Assembly: GCA_963556495.2 (NCBI GenBank)
Contig: OY747716.1
Span: 34,515,318 to 34,579,317, forward strand
Length of the DNA stretch: 64,000 bases
Reading direction: 5' to 3'
DNA from: Valencia hispanica
Lineage: Eukaryota > Chordata > Actinopteri > Cyprinodontiformes > Valenciidae
Below are positions 49,801 to 63,790 of this stretch, in pieces. Below the pieces are notes generated by a model. The model saw only the letters and a program-made list of their open reading frames with translations. It ran no database searches and had not been told where the DNA came from. Both the position numbers and the translations under genes were made by a program. Every line of letters begins with the position of its first letter. Within the stretch, counting starts at the first letter, position 1.

Positions 49801-50526
49801 TGTAATTTGTATCGTTTGTGTCATACTTTTTTTGGACAATGCTATGTTATTAAAAATATATCTGTGTTCAATGATTTTTGGGGGAGACAACTTCATGGAA
49901 TGGGAGAACATGCCCCCCCCCCCCAGATCTCAGCCTATGAAACTAAACTATCAGCTTAGATCAGCCTGAAAATAAGTCCACCTTTCCTTTCCCTCCTATA
50001 CCCCCTTTCTGTCTGACTCACATTTCCTCTGATCAGTTGTCCCATGTGTAATCCAACCGAGCAGGTCTGCAGGGAGGTTAACATCCTATCACATGAAGAA
50101 AGCATCTCTGGGGCCAGTGCACTCAACAGTTCCTCGGGTAAAACACCAACTGAGCTAGAGAAGGAAAGGAAGGAAAAAAGCTGGAGCACCAACAACCACA
50201 GTTTAGCCCTGAGACACTCACAAGATTTACCATTGCCTTTGTGTTTTTGCATTATTTGAAAGAGGATTTGGTGGATAAGCATTAGCAGATATGCAGGTAA
50301 AATTAGCTGTTTACAAGTTAATTTATATGAAATTAAGTGCAATATAGACCTATAATATTTTTAACCAGCAAAAACATGAGAAATTGAAATGTTTTGATTT
50401 TTGCTTTAGATACTACTTAAAAGTAAAAGCAGTATACACTAAAGTCGATTATAGTTGACTAAAAACAAGTGGCAGTAGATACTGCTTTCAATTTAACTTT
50501 GAAGTTAGAAAATGGATCTGGGAGTA

Positions 50527-51146
50527 CAGTGGACCCCAGGTATTCACAGAGGTAAGAAACCACAGCCACCCGTGAACAGCTGAAATCCACAAATACTTGA
50601 GACACCCTCAAAAAATGCTTATAAATGCCCATTTTAATAGTTCAAACACCAAACGTACCATCTATCCATCCATCCATCCATCCATCCATTATCTATACCC
50701 GTCCATCCTCTGCAGTGTTGCGGGGGGTGGCGAGAGGTGGGGTACACCTTGGACAGGTCGCCAGTCCATCACAGACACCAAACATACCTTAATATGCAAT
50801 AGTCTGTACAGTGGAAACCATCTCAGCACTACCGCAAAAGCGAATGTCTACAGTCTTTCTTATCTCTGGTCTTGGGGTACAAACTTTCTGTTACAAGGCA
50901 AATAAATGATGCTCCTGGAGTGGCTGATTTTCAAATGTCTGCCTATATAGTGCATAATGAATAGCAAGTACCATTGCGTCTAGATATTTCAGTTTTCCAA
51001 GCTCCATTTTCTTTTGAATATTTTAGATATGCTGTACAATAAAATCAGTGCATAGACAATTTTTCTACATATAATCTGTTCCACAGAATTATCCATGAAT
51101 GGGTGAATCCATAAATACTGAACCACAAATAGACCGGGGTCCACTG
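50527..51146. mobile_element. Tigger/pogo-like non-autonomous transposon
   Basis: The left end CAGTGGACCCCAGGTATTCA and right end AATAGACCGGGGTCCACTG are inverted repeats, flanked by TA on both sides (50525-50526 and 51147-51148). It is 620 bp including a nested insertion (50660-50774), with no transposase. CAGTGG-type ends and the TA target suggest the pogo branch of Tc1/mariner. Confidence 0.8.
50660..50774 (-). mobile_element. SINE/RTE tail nested in the Tigger-like element
   Basis: Starts with ATCC tandem repeats, then 'GTTGCGGGGGGTGG' and 'GGACAGGTCGCCAGTCCATC', the antisense 3' end of an RTE-mobilised element. Flanks ACACCAAACGTACC (50646-50659) and ACACCAAACATACC (50775-50788) form a 14-bp target duplication with one mismatch. 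It is 5'-truncated. Confidence 0.82.
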
Positions 51147-51973
51147 TAACATCAAACCCAACTTAACCTTATTGTAGTCGTAAGGAAGGAAGGCAGAAAG
51201 GAAGGAAGGGAGCTAGGAACAAATTAACAAAACTTTAGGCAGTGAATGGAGAATAAAGTCTAAAAATGCCAACCTTTTCCCCTAATTACCTAGATGTGTA
51301 AATTACCTAAATCAGATCTTTTTCTTGATTTAAAAAGCACCCTTCGATCAAGACATTGCTTTCTTTAAAATGTGGGTGAAACACCCAGGGGTAGTTGCAT
51401 TGAATTTCACTCTGTAGCTCAATAAATAAACAAACAATTATGTCCTCCGGAAATAAGAAATGTGCATCCAATTGATTTTTTTTTAAATATCGTTTGATTT
51501 CTGGTGCACTTGTACAGGAAATGCCATGCTTTTGTTTACAACTAGTATTAGATGTTCTTTATAATGGTGCTTTATTCCAGTTTGATTTGATGGTATTGAG
51601 TATGCATGGTAAGCGAACGCTAATAGCTTTTTCCAAACCAGCCAGGATGCAGTGTGGGGTTTTCTCTAATCCCGTGCTCCATCTTACCCCATCAGATACC
51701 TTGCTGTTACAGCTGACTGGGCGAGCAGCCTTTGAACAGGGTCAGACTGGTATCAGATCCCAGGGAAACGTGTCCCAGTCCATGTGCCAAGTCATAGCCT
51801 GACACTTTGGGCACAAAGAAAGGAGAGAAGTGCTGTAGCAGCATCCTGTTTGACCCGATTATCGCAGCCGCTCTATTTCCACTTTCTTTGGAGACCTTTT
51901 GTGCCATTTTTTTTTCACAAGGTGCTAGATATAGATTTTGTTTTCTGAATCTCAAACTATCTTTCTCTTCTGA

Positions 51974-52354
<381 letters not shown>

Positions 52355-55300
52355 TAGTGCACATCTCCTGTAAAAATAAAACACTGTAGTACAGTGCTTT
52401 TATACTATTGGTTGGGGAAAAAAATATTTTTAAGATTCTAATTTATTCCTTTAAAAATCTCAAAAGATAATATTGAAGCCTGTTTCTTCACTGGGATTTC
52501 TTAGTGCTTAGGCTACATCATAAACTTCCATAATTCTATAGTAAAAGTCCCTGCATGGGCTCAGAAGCGTTTCTAAAACTCAGAATCAGAAATCTCAAAG
52601 TAGAGATGCTTCTTCCTTCAGGTTCAAACAAAGGATTGAAATATGGTTGCACCACAACATAGAATAAAAAAATCAACCAGGAACTGGACAGTCCTTACAG
52701 GGTCCTGGAGACGTCCTCTGGGGTGCTCCAATGCATGATAGAGGATGAGTATTCCGAATGTTTTAAGCTTCCACTACACTTTCATAGTGAGATCCTTGTG
52801 GTTCCTGATCATATTAGCATGATATCTCGTTCCAGTTGGGGAGAAATGCACACCTCCAAAATTCTGATACAGACTGGTTGCTGGAAGACAGAGAGAAATG
52901 TATTTCACAAAGACACCTGTGTAAGCTGGAACCTGGCAGCAGCAGTGACAGGCATTCAGGTTGTAGCAGGATGTAGCATGAAATGTAGAGTTCAGCTGGA
53001 GGTTTTGCAGCTTAAATAGACCACCCAAATCATTAGGGTGTGCCTGATATATTCTGCAGCGTGTCAAAACATATACATATAAGTGAAGCAGCTTGCAGGT
53101 GTTAACTAATTTATGGTTTATAGTGTTTAGGAGGGGGGAGAAGGAGCAGGACAATAGGGTTGATAATGTAATAATACTGTAGTCACTCATGAGAAGCACA
53201 ATTCCCTCTGACTGCACCTTACAAGATTTGTACCCAGGTTATAATTATTGTGCCGAACTCTGTACGAAACTCTTATTCACCTGCATCCTTTCATGCTGCT
53301 GATTAGCAGATAAAAATAATGAGTCCCTCCCTCATAGGAAGGCTGATACTTTCATCATGTTAGTGTAATTTCCTGACCCACATGCAGAATCACTCCAGGA
53401 TGCAGAGTAAAAGGTAACGTTTATTTGTAGCAACAAAAATGTGCAATTAAAAGGATCCAAACAGAAATTGTATTGCAGCTGCGTCTGCAACAGGAGATCA
53501 ATTGAGCAGGGTGAGGACTTAGATGACAAATAGGGAGAGGAGAACTGAATGATGCTTAGTGGTTTTTTGAGAAGGAGATGGAACAGAGTGTTAATCTTCA
53601 GAACAGCAGGAGAAGAGCGGACAGGCAATAGTGGAACAAAGGTAAAACAGCAGTGGACGACCGTTGGATGCAAGAGGGAGGAGCCCATCTTGAAAGAGTT
53701 GCAGATGTGATCTGGAAACAGAAAACTAAATTCAACCAGCTATGTCAGATCATCAAGGGGAGAGTGGTCGTCCTGCAGCGTCTTATTCCTCACAGACTGA
53801 TGAGATTGTCATCAGGTGCGCTTGACCCACAAGATCCACTAACGAAAAAGATGATTCACACTCTCACAAAACACACACAATCCCCTGGATATGACAGATA
53901 CTGATGGTTGAGGTGCAGAAACCTAATGTTGGAAATTCTGAAGATATGCTATCTGTGGTGATAGCACAGTGATAGATTGGCATAAAAAGGAGCAGGGAAA
54001 ACCCTATGTGGTGAGTATTAAGAACGAAATTGTGTTACGCTTCCTGTCACACTAAAATAATAAAGATTTGAATGAACATGAGGATCCTGTAGACCGTAGA
54101 GTGGTCTGAATCCGAATCAGGTAAGAATTACACATATAATATTGTTGAGGATGCCAATATTACCTCACCAAATGTATGGAGCAATATTTGCTGCCATTAA
54201 GAGACAATTATTTTGGAGAAACCATTACCTTTTTTGGGGAAAGCAGCTCCAAAACAAATTGTGAATGTATTAGTAAGAGGTTTACCTGCATTTGAGACAA
54301 GTTAGGCTTTGGAAAAATTTGTAGAGATATGAAATAACATTAATGCAACACAAGAGGCATTTTAAACCCTATTTCCATCAATTCAAGAGAATTTTTGACA
54401 GAAGAGGTGATGCAATTTGGGGAAAAGCATAAACCTGTCATTTTCAGAAAACAGCAGGAACCTAGCAATAAGCAAACATAAAAATTAAACCTCAGTCTGA
54501 ACATTTAATATGTTCTTTCAGCTTTTACGAAAATATACTTTTAAAGTTAAACTTTCTGATCCGTCAGTTGCAGACTTAGCAAAGGTTTCATTTATTCAGC
54601 TTCTATTTTCCTCAGGAGAAAAGTAGCTGTATTTAGTTAGCAGCTCATTCTGACATCCACTCAACTCACACCTGTTCAGCCAATCTCTGCTCCACTTTCT
54701 TTTTGCCTTATCCCTCTTGTCTCTCCGCACTTCAAACAAAAGTAAGTATTTGAGCAGCCAAAGAGGTGTTGGTGTTCCTCTCCAGAATTTCTTGACACCT
54801 AAAATGTGAGCTGCAGTGTATTTGATTTGATTTAGTTGGATCAAAAAGTCTGAGTTAAAGACACGAGTGCAAAGGGAATAAATTATGGAGAGATGGCACA
54901 TGATCCGCTCTCATTTCATAAGATGTTTGCTGTCCTGATTACGTCCTTTTTGGAGGTTACTGTGGAATAACCATAATGTGTCTTTCCAGTCTGTATATAT
55001 AAAACATTAACCTGCCACTCCCTTACTCTTTGAGCTGACACTAAATCTGAGTTATGTGTTTGGCGAAATGTGCTGCACTTATGTTCTGCCTTTTCTGATT
55101 TGTTATGAAAAGTTGTTTCATTTGACTTTTTCATAGCTTGCAATCTTAAATCCTGACGTGTTTGACAGAAACAAACTAATTTACAGTAACAACAAAAGTG
55201 TTTTTGTATTCAGCAGTTTATGGATGCGGAGAGATACTGTAACGCCTGTAGGAGCACTCTCATTAGGCTGCATTTTAATTAGCATTCCAACTCTGTTAAT

Positions 55301-55818
55301 ACTTCACAGTTCAGCTCCCCTTCCCTGCCCTCAGCATCTTTTAGCCACTTCCTTTTGAAATAGGCAAACATGCTCTTGGCACGCTCTAATTAAAAAGCGT
55401 TGCAACTTCGCTGGCTGCAGAGTTAATGAGAGACGCTGACGTTTTAAAAGAACAGCCTCAATGAACTTCCGTCTCTGTAAAGGGCTGGGACGGTGCGAGC
55501 TCAACGCCTCTTTTATGCAAAGGTACAAGTGGAAGCTGGGTGATCAAGCATCTGAATGCTGATGTGTTCGAAGGAAACTGAGAGATTTTTTTTCCCCATA
55601 AAAAACAACAAAAAGCTGATGCACATCATAAACCTAACATACTGTACAGTTAGAACCGGCCCAAGGCAAAAACAGACCAAGCTGGAGTTTAGGTGATTCA
55701 GACCAGCAGGGGGGACCTGAGAGAAATTTAATTATATCCAGAAAATATATCACCAACACTTGATATTTAAAGACTGAAATAATTTGTTTTTTTTTTCATA
55801 CAGGTCCTGAATGCTATA

Positions 55819-55990
55819 CAGTGGATCCCCGCCTATTCGTGTTTCAGTATTCAAAGATTTTTCTGTGGAATGTAGCTGCATATTATTCATAGAAAATTTG
55901 CCTATCACAGATTATTTTCTGAAATACTCTAAAGAATATGTAGTTTAGGAAGCTAAAATAGGTAGTGGTGTTTAATAATGCATATTCAAG
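55819..55990. repeat. Tigger-like transposon left end
   Basis: After TA at 55817-55818, CAGTGGATCCCCGCCTATTC and TTTCAGTATTCAAAGATTT. It is alignable with 24376-24520. No right end was found. Confidence 0.5.
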
Positions 55991-57933
55991 TATACTTGTT
56001 GGTTGAATTATTAAAATACGCAGTTATAAACATTCTTAAATGGGTCTAAAATAATAACGGATTTTAATGCAAAGGCATAACGTATGAGTGCGTCATATCA
56101 ATCTGGAGACCAAAACAAATTCTCCCTTAAAATCCTTTACGGTCAGAGCCAGCCCAAGGCATAGGCACTCTGAGCTGCTGTTTCAGTTATCCACACCAGC
56201 AGGAGGCCGCTAGAGAGCTTGACCTCTTTACAAGATACAATAAAGTGAAAAATCAAAACTGCCAATTTACTGGTTGATGGAATTTGCTCATCCAGCACAT
56301 ACAAAAACAAACTACTGCAAGTACTTAATGGTCCAACCCATTCACTTGGTACTTAATATAATTGCTGCTTTTTTCCCCTCCCTCTTCATAGGGAAGGTGT
56401 AATAAACTTTTATGGTGCAAATACAGGTTGAACTTGTTGAGCCACTTTGCAGAATGTTAATGTTTCTGTTCATTATGTTTTAAGTCAGGCATCTTTCTTA
56501 CAATTACAAACTTTATTTTCCTGAACTCTTTTTAATCTCTACTTTACGTGGCATTTTTCCTTTATTTGTACTGCACACAGCTTTTGTAAATGTGCAAGAG
56601 AAAATCAGCTCAATATGCACCGAACAGCTGATGTAATGTAACCTTTCAGACAGAGTGGTGCAGATTAAATGTGTTTTTAAACAACTGATGGTGGAAAACA
56701 CAAATCCAGATGTTTGAAAATTAGGAGCCTGTCATCTACACTTCATCCAGATGTTTGCTACTAAAATGGAGGCCACATCTGTGCTCCTGCTGTGAGTGAG
56801 TTACCCACCGAGATAGAAAATATGTAAAAACTGTCAGCAATATGAAGTGTTGTCTTTACAAAGATGAATGTTTTGTCTATTATTTGTCTAAATCTGTTGG
56901 CAAAGTGTGAGGTGCTAGTGTCTGTTAATATCATCCTAATTCAAATAATTTTATTTCCTTACATAGCAACAAGTTATCTCAGGGCCTAAAGAGGGTCATT
57001 TTTAATTTTATAAAATTGATTTCAGTCCTAACAGTAGGGTTGGACGAGGTGTGATTACAATCTGAGGTGCTCATACCATGGAATTTCTCAACTTGTCCAG
57101 CAAAATCAAAAAGGAGATATTACGTTTATTTATATAGTTTATGTTCATATGGGACATAAAGGGGAAACAAAGATTTGTTATATGAAGTTATGGGGAAAAT
57201 CTTTAGTAAGTATTGTACATTTTCTGGTATAAAGCATTAGTCTTTTGTGCCCATCTCCAGCCATTAATCGGCAAGTAGGAGAGCTCACTCGTGATATATT
57301 GCCCGTCTGCAGCACGCCGAGCCATTAAAGCCAAATTTATGGTTCGATCAAAATTATTGATCTGGAAAAAAGGCAACAGTTGGGTAGTGAAAATATATGC
57401 AAATATGCCTGTTAGATTAAGAATGTCAAATAACTAAAGAAAAAATATAAAATAGACTACTTTTGGTTTTAACTATTGCTCCTTTGGTAGCACATTTGTT
57501 CAACTCCTCTTGGCTGAGCTAGACTAACTTGCATTGTGCTGATAAGAAAATATTTAGTTCTGAAATAATTTTTTTCTCTTTTTTTTTTTTAACAAATAGA
57601 CTTTTCAGCGCAAATTTTAAATCCTGTTACGGACTATTTATATGAATCAGCAGCTGTAACTCTATATGGCTCTGATCAAGAGAGAACCATCAGCAGTAAA
57701 GCAAATCAATTAAAAACATATTCTCTAGCAAAAAATTCATTCAGAACATGGATCTGATTGTGTTAAAAAAAATAACACGGATAACATGGATGCCAGTTTT
57801 CTCTGAACCGAAATAGCTAAATTAACACAATCAATCCATCCTGTTGAGACCAAATTGAAAAATCCGAGCTGAAATATTCTCTCATTTATATTCAAATGAA
57901 GCTTTTGCAGCCCATCTCTGATTAAATGCACCG

Positions 57934-57968
57934 CTGCTCAGTGCGTTGGATGCCAACGCACTGAGCAG
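57934..57968. repeat. perfect 16-bp inverted repeat (hairpin)
   Basis: Arms CTGCTCAGTGCGTTGG (57934-57949) and its exact complement (57953-57968) with an ATG spacer, followed by a run of 11 G (about 57977-57987). There is no T-tract and no gene context. Function unknown. Confidence 0.95.
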
Positions 57969-60794
57969 TCCTGTTTGGGGGGGGGGGGCAGCAATCACAT
58001 GTCTTTCTATACAAGAAGTTAAACAATTCAACATTAATTCACAATTTGTAGCGAGACTGGATTTTCCTGATTTGCCTGGAGTGGTCAACTGCACACTTAT
58101 TGCTATAAAATCATTAAGTGACAGCCAGCTTTCCTACTGGCAAAAGTGGTCCGTATAAAAGATTAAAAACATGGGGTGACAATGATTGTTCAACTAGTCA
58201 AAACAAATTTTTCTTAACATGGGGTAGCTTTTTGCACTTAATGAATGTATTCATATTAAAGGCTGTATTTTCCTCAATTTCTCAGTGTAAGTTCCCAACA
58301 AAAGATGGTGGTTTTTATGTTTGAGGATTAACACTTAATTCTTTATTAGAACTGTTTTTGTGTGATAATTATAAAAACAAGGAATCTTTCTTCACCATTC
58401 CACACTTTAAAAGCAGCTTTGGGTTCAATTTAAATGCCACAAATGGATTAAAATGTGTTTTTGTAGAAGGGGTATTGTCAATTGTCAATTGTCAATTTTT
58501 TTCCTACAAGTTTCATCCAGAAAGCGGTATCTAAACTGGAATGGAAAAGGTTAGTTAATTATCTACTTTACTGTCATAAAATTATCCTGCCACAATTTTT
58601 TGTAATTTGGGGCAATTACAAGAAAAATGTTGTTTGCTCACTTTGTTGAAGAGTGATAATTTGCAGCTTTTCTTCTCATGACTAAAGAGTAAATTATACA
58701 TAATTATGTTTAACTTTCAGCCAAACAAAACATCTAAGTAACCTCAGTAGCCTTTACAGCTATTTAAAGGATCACATTACACTGTAAAGTGATCCTTCAG
58801 GGGCGTCTCAGGCCTTTAAGGAGTACCTGGGCTTAGCCCAGACAAGATTTGATATTTTTTGTAAAGAAAGAAAAGAATGTCAGTCTTCCTTCACCTTCCT
58901 TCTGCTTCTGTTGGTCTCCTTTTTCTCTTCTTTACTTTACAGTCCCTTCCTTTTTCCCCTTTGCCTTTGCTTTTTCCATCTCTCTCTTTTCACCAGTGAA
59001 CTACCAAAAATTGTGTTGTTTAGCATTAGATTGCTAACACAGTACACATACCATCATTCATACACTATTCGCCTATTGCTGTCTTTCTCTGTCTTTATCT
59101 CTCCTCTTCTCTCTCTCATCACTTCTTCTCCCACCATTGGTGCTGTCTTGGTTAGTCTGACTGTGTCAGTAATGCCATAATGGCGAATTGGCACATAAGT
59201 TGAAGCAAGGCTTCACTTATTTCATTTATTATATTTTCAGTGATGCACTGTTATTGACCCGTTTCGAATTTGCTTCTGTCTTTATTTTAATAGGTAGCCT
59301 GATAGTTAATTATGATAATTGGAATTAAGACCTCTTCTGATTCTTTATCTAAAACACAATGCTAAAATAATTAAATATTACCATTTCACATGCCTAATGA
59401 TGATGCTGGTGCTGCAGCTATGCTACTCCTGCAGGCTCCTTTCTTTAGGTCATCTCATACCCTCTACAAAATCATGAAGCCCAAAATAAGTGTGCAAAGT
59501 ATGAATATTATAAACTAATAATACAAAATACAAACTAAATATCCTTATGTAAACAATTGATCTACATGCATTCAAGATGCATCAAGAGTATTACAAAAAT
59601 GTTTACTTTATCACAAAGAAATTGTTTTTAAATAACTGACAAATTTCCATGTTTGATTGGAACACCTCTGCTGCTGGCTCCTTCTGTCTGGAGCTCATTC
59701 ACCCTTCTACAAAATTATTAAATCAAATCAAAATGTGCAACAAACTTACAAACAACAAGTCACACATATTCTAATACAACAATGTAATACAAACAAGTGG
59801 ACAACTAAAACAATTCAACATGCTCAACAACAAGAATGGAAGCTATCAGCCTTCCTGTCTAAAGCAGCAGTTCTCAAATGAGGCATACTGTGGAGTTCTG
59901 CAAGAGCTATAAAATAATTTAAAAAATCAACAGAAAGGAAAAAATAAATCAAATTTTATAGCCAACATTGCTATTTTATATATCTTTTTTTTCTTGTTTT
60001 TTTGACCGAGCCTGCTCTACAAATTTAAGTTATTTTGTATTAGTAATTTTTCATGAATTTCCTTATTCCAGGTACTTAAGGATTACTAGTTTGCTACCAA
60101 AAGGACAGCTAAATAAGATTGTGCATAAGCCAGCGTTTGCCTTTGTGAATCATTCCATTTTACAAAGATAATTTCTGTGCATTGCAACTGTTTTTTACAG
60201 AATTTTTCTATGATCCATTAATTTCTGTTAGTTTTAAAAGTATTGATTATTATAATATATCGTCCTGTTTGGCGTTATGTAGGTTTTTGCTCGTACAAAG
60301 CAGCCTGTTAGGAGAGGGGAGGGGCTGTGTGCCAGTGGTAGCAACATAGTGACTATGGCAAGCCATAGTATGGCAAGGCGTTAGCATACGTTAATAAGTT
60401 AATAAGGCTTTAATATATGCCTTATTTTGACACCGACACCGAGTCAAGTCAGCGTGGCAGTGCTGATCAGATTAGAGCACTGCTGCCCATTCTGTGTGAT
60501 TTAAGAAAGCAGTGAGCCTGCTGGTGAGTGAAACACCAGACTTAAAACATCCAGGACTAGACTGGAAACATTTGGAGCTGAAGCTGGAGCTGCTTTACTC
60601 TGTTAACGTAATTCTGTTTATATATATTTATAGTATTAAAGTTACTCTTCAAACTACAAAGTTTCAAAGCTTTGTTGCCTGCTTTTGTATAACTGGCCAA
60701 AAAACTTTTTGTAGATGTTCACAATCCTGAAAATCTCAGTTCTTATAACTTTGATGATCATCCCCTCATTCAAAACAAGGCAATGTGTGGATAA

Positions 60795-61305
<511 letters not shown>

Positions 61306-61456
61306 ACCAAAGACGAGATGTGTGACATAGATGACACTACGCAATTGCACACCTTCACCACCACTATCACTGCCAGAACAGCATCGACAAGTAAAGGAAC
61401 CACGGACTGGAACACACCTTCCACCTCTCACCCTCCCACCAGTGCCCCCACCGAAG
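61306..61456 (+). CDS. plxdc2: plxdc2 internal exon, PSI end and Thr/Ser-rich stalk
   Basis: Begins TKDEMCDIDDTTQLHTF, supplying the eighth PSI cysteine. It then becomes rich in Thr, Ser and Pro (for example STSHPPTSAPTE), which fits the O-glycosylated juxtamembrane stalk of the family. The acceptor is CATCAG and the donor GTAAAG starts at 61457. It runs from phase 0 to phase 1. The stalk is the least conserved part of PLXDC proteins, so its boundary rests on the splice sites and open frame. The transmembrane exon is not in the remaining 2.5 kb. Confidence 0.9.
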
Positions 61457-61995
61457 GTAAAGTAGCATACAGAAATGAAAAAAAGTCTACAATGAAATGA
61501 TCTCAGCACGACTAATGAGTTATGTTCTATTCATGCAGTAACTATATTTACCTTTTTAATTTGGACAAAAAAATGAAGATGTTATGAATCGCAAAAACAT
61601 TTGCAAAGTAATTGTGTCCAAAATTGGAAAAATATATGCTTTTATTTGTGGTGTCTAGATGAAGTATGTATCATTGGAAGTTATTTTACTGTTATTAATA
61701 ATTACAATATTGGCTTACTTGAATGTTTTTTCTACATTGGTATAACATTTAAAGTTCTTCCACAATATGAAATTATTAGCTTCCTCAAAAAAGATACATT
61801 TGTTGTTTCCTGCTCACTTTTAAGAGTGAATATGAGATGAAACCTTGAATAAGTGCTTTCTAGCTAAACTTACATAGTATAAGTGGAAGAAAAACTTGCT
61901 ATTTCTACCCAGATAAATGAGATTGTCATTGGCATAAATGATGACTCTAATATCAATGTTAGCATTTAGCTTACTCAAAGAGTGAACAAGCTAGT

Positions 61996-62213
61996 AGGGG
62001 TTACTGGTTTAGTGGGTAGAGCAGTTGGCTAGTAATCAGAAGGTTGTAGGTTTCATCCCAGCTTCCGCCTGTCAGGCGAGTTGCCTACCGATCATATCGG
62101 TATCAGTATGTGAATGGGCGAATGTGGGTCTGGTGTAAAGCGCTTTGAGTGGGTCAGTATGACTAGAAAAACGCTGTAAAAATTCAGTCCATTTACCATT
62201 TGTAAGTTTAGGT
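61996..62213 (+). mobile_element. tRNA-derived SINE
   Basis: A-box TAGTGGGTAGAGCAGTTGG and B-box GGTTGTAGGTTTCATCCC are tRNA-like. The body ends AAAGCGCTTTGAGTGGGT and the tail CCATTTACCATTTG resembles that of the SINE at 12696. It is shorter because the central body is reduced. Confidence 0.8.
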
Positions 62214-63308
62214 TTGGTCAAATTATGAGATTACCTGTTAGATATAAAACTAGTTAAAATTGTCTTCATATCAAGTAAATACACTAATTACTACTTGTAA
62301 GTAATAATTTCTGCATCCTAATTTAGAAATAAGTGTTCGACCTTTAGCTAAACGCCCCCCTACAAATTGCGATTTTAGTTTATTAGCTCAAATATTTGGC
62401 AATTTTTAACAGTTGAAAAATATTCTAACAATTTTATGAAATTAAATGTGGAAAAATTTGTGATAGAAAAAATAAATAATTCATTTAAGTCCGTAAACAA
62501 ATAAATAAAAGACCTTAAAAGATCCACAATGCAGGTGAAACAGAAAGTTCAGAAAATAGCTTTCTTTAATTTTACTCACCAAATATATGTAGCACATTGT
62601 TGTGTTAAAATTAAATGTTTACCAGTAATTCTACATGAAATGTTCTCGCGTTCTTACCTAAAGTTTTGCACAGACAACAAACATCAAGAAGGTTGTGCTC
62701 CTTTGCTACTGTAATGTAATGTATTCAGCACATGAGTCATTGTACCCCAGCAGGAGACTAAACCAAAGCATAATCTCATGGTTATCTAATGGAAATCCTT
62801 TGTAAAAAAGTAGCTGACACAGTTCTTTTGTTGATAACAGGGAAACAGTCAAGGTGTCCTTTGAAGTTTATTTACTTCCATTTCTTTGGCTTGCCCTTTG
62901 CAGGAGTTGTGCGCTTTCTAAACGTACTGTTTGCACTTTGAACTTTTTTCAACATGCCTGATCATTTAGCCATTTATTTTAGTTAGTTATTAAAGATAGT
63001 TTATCAAAATTAACTCTAGATGCAGCTGTTTTGAATGTTAATGGTACAAACTGCCCACTCGCTGTGTGAAATCATGTGGACATAGAAACCCTTTATAATC
63101 AAAACTAAAAGCACACATTACATTATGTAATGTTTTTTCCTGTGCTTTTGTATTGATCTTACTCCAGCTTGATGTCTGAGAACAACAATGAGTTAATGGA
63201 GCTCGATTTCAGATAAAATATGCATTTATTCTCATGATTTTTACACATTTTAAAACTTTTAGGGCACTATACATAGGGTCACTGTATAATAATATATTAT
63301 AGATTTAA

Positions 63309-63790
63309 AGGAGCAGGGGGCAGAATGAAGAAACGAAACTCACGAGCGACGCGGCCGGCACTGCAACCAGCCGCACGGGAGTGCGCACAAACGCTTCAGT
63401 AAAAAAAACATACCTCTTCACAGTGACATACTTCTTTTTCTTAGTGCCACTTTTCAGTGGGCTGTGAGTCGTCCTTGGTCGTTTCCCAGTTGCAGAAGAG
63501 AAGAATCCATTCTCACAATTAAATCAATGGAGGTCTGCAACCATTTTTCTTCCTCTTTTAAAGCTGTCGAGAACGCGCAAGCCGTGCCAATTGACATCAC
63601 ATCCGTACAACAGCGCAGGAAATTCGGGCCCCGAACTGCAGTACATTTTGCAGCACACAGCCAGTTTAAGAAAATGGAACGATACGTGGGTGGGCTCATT
63701 CTTTTTGGTTTATAACGCTTCATCACCCAACAGCATTAAAAAATTGGACATGGATGTTTATTTTATTTACAAATCCTGCCCCCTGTTCCT
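63309..63790. mobile_element. TTAA-target MITE, 482 bp
   Basis: 15-bp terminal inverted repeats AGGAGCAGGGGGCAG and CTGCCCCCTGTTCCT (one mismatch), flanked by TTAA at 63305-63308 and 63791-63794. There is no transposase. The two overlapping 83- and 90-aa frames inside are complementary shadows. TTAA targets occur in piggyBac and Kolobok, and the ends do not decide between them. Confidence 0.85.

Noticed and set aside
52774..53217. 147-aa - strand frame
   Set aside because: No motif or homology recognised, and the sequence looks like ordinary intron.
53340..53440. Possible LTR fragment (AATAAAC with CTGCATCCTGGAG on the - strand)
   Set aside because: Resembles fish gypsy LTR ends, but there is no paired LTR, primer-binding site or target duplication.
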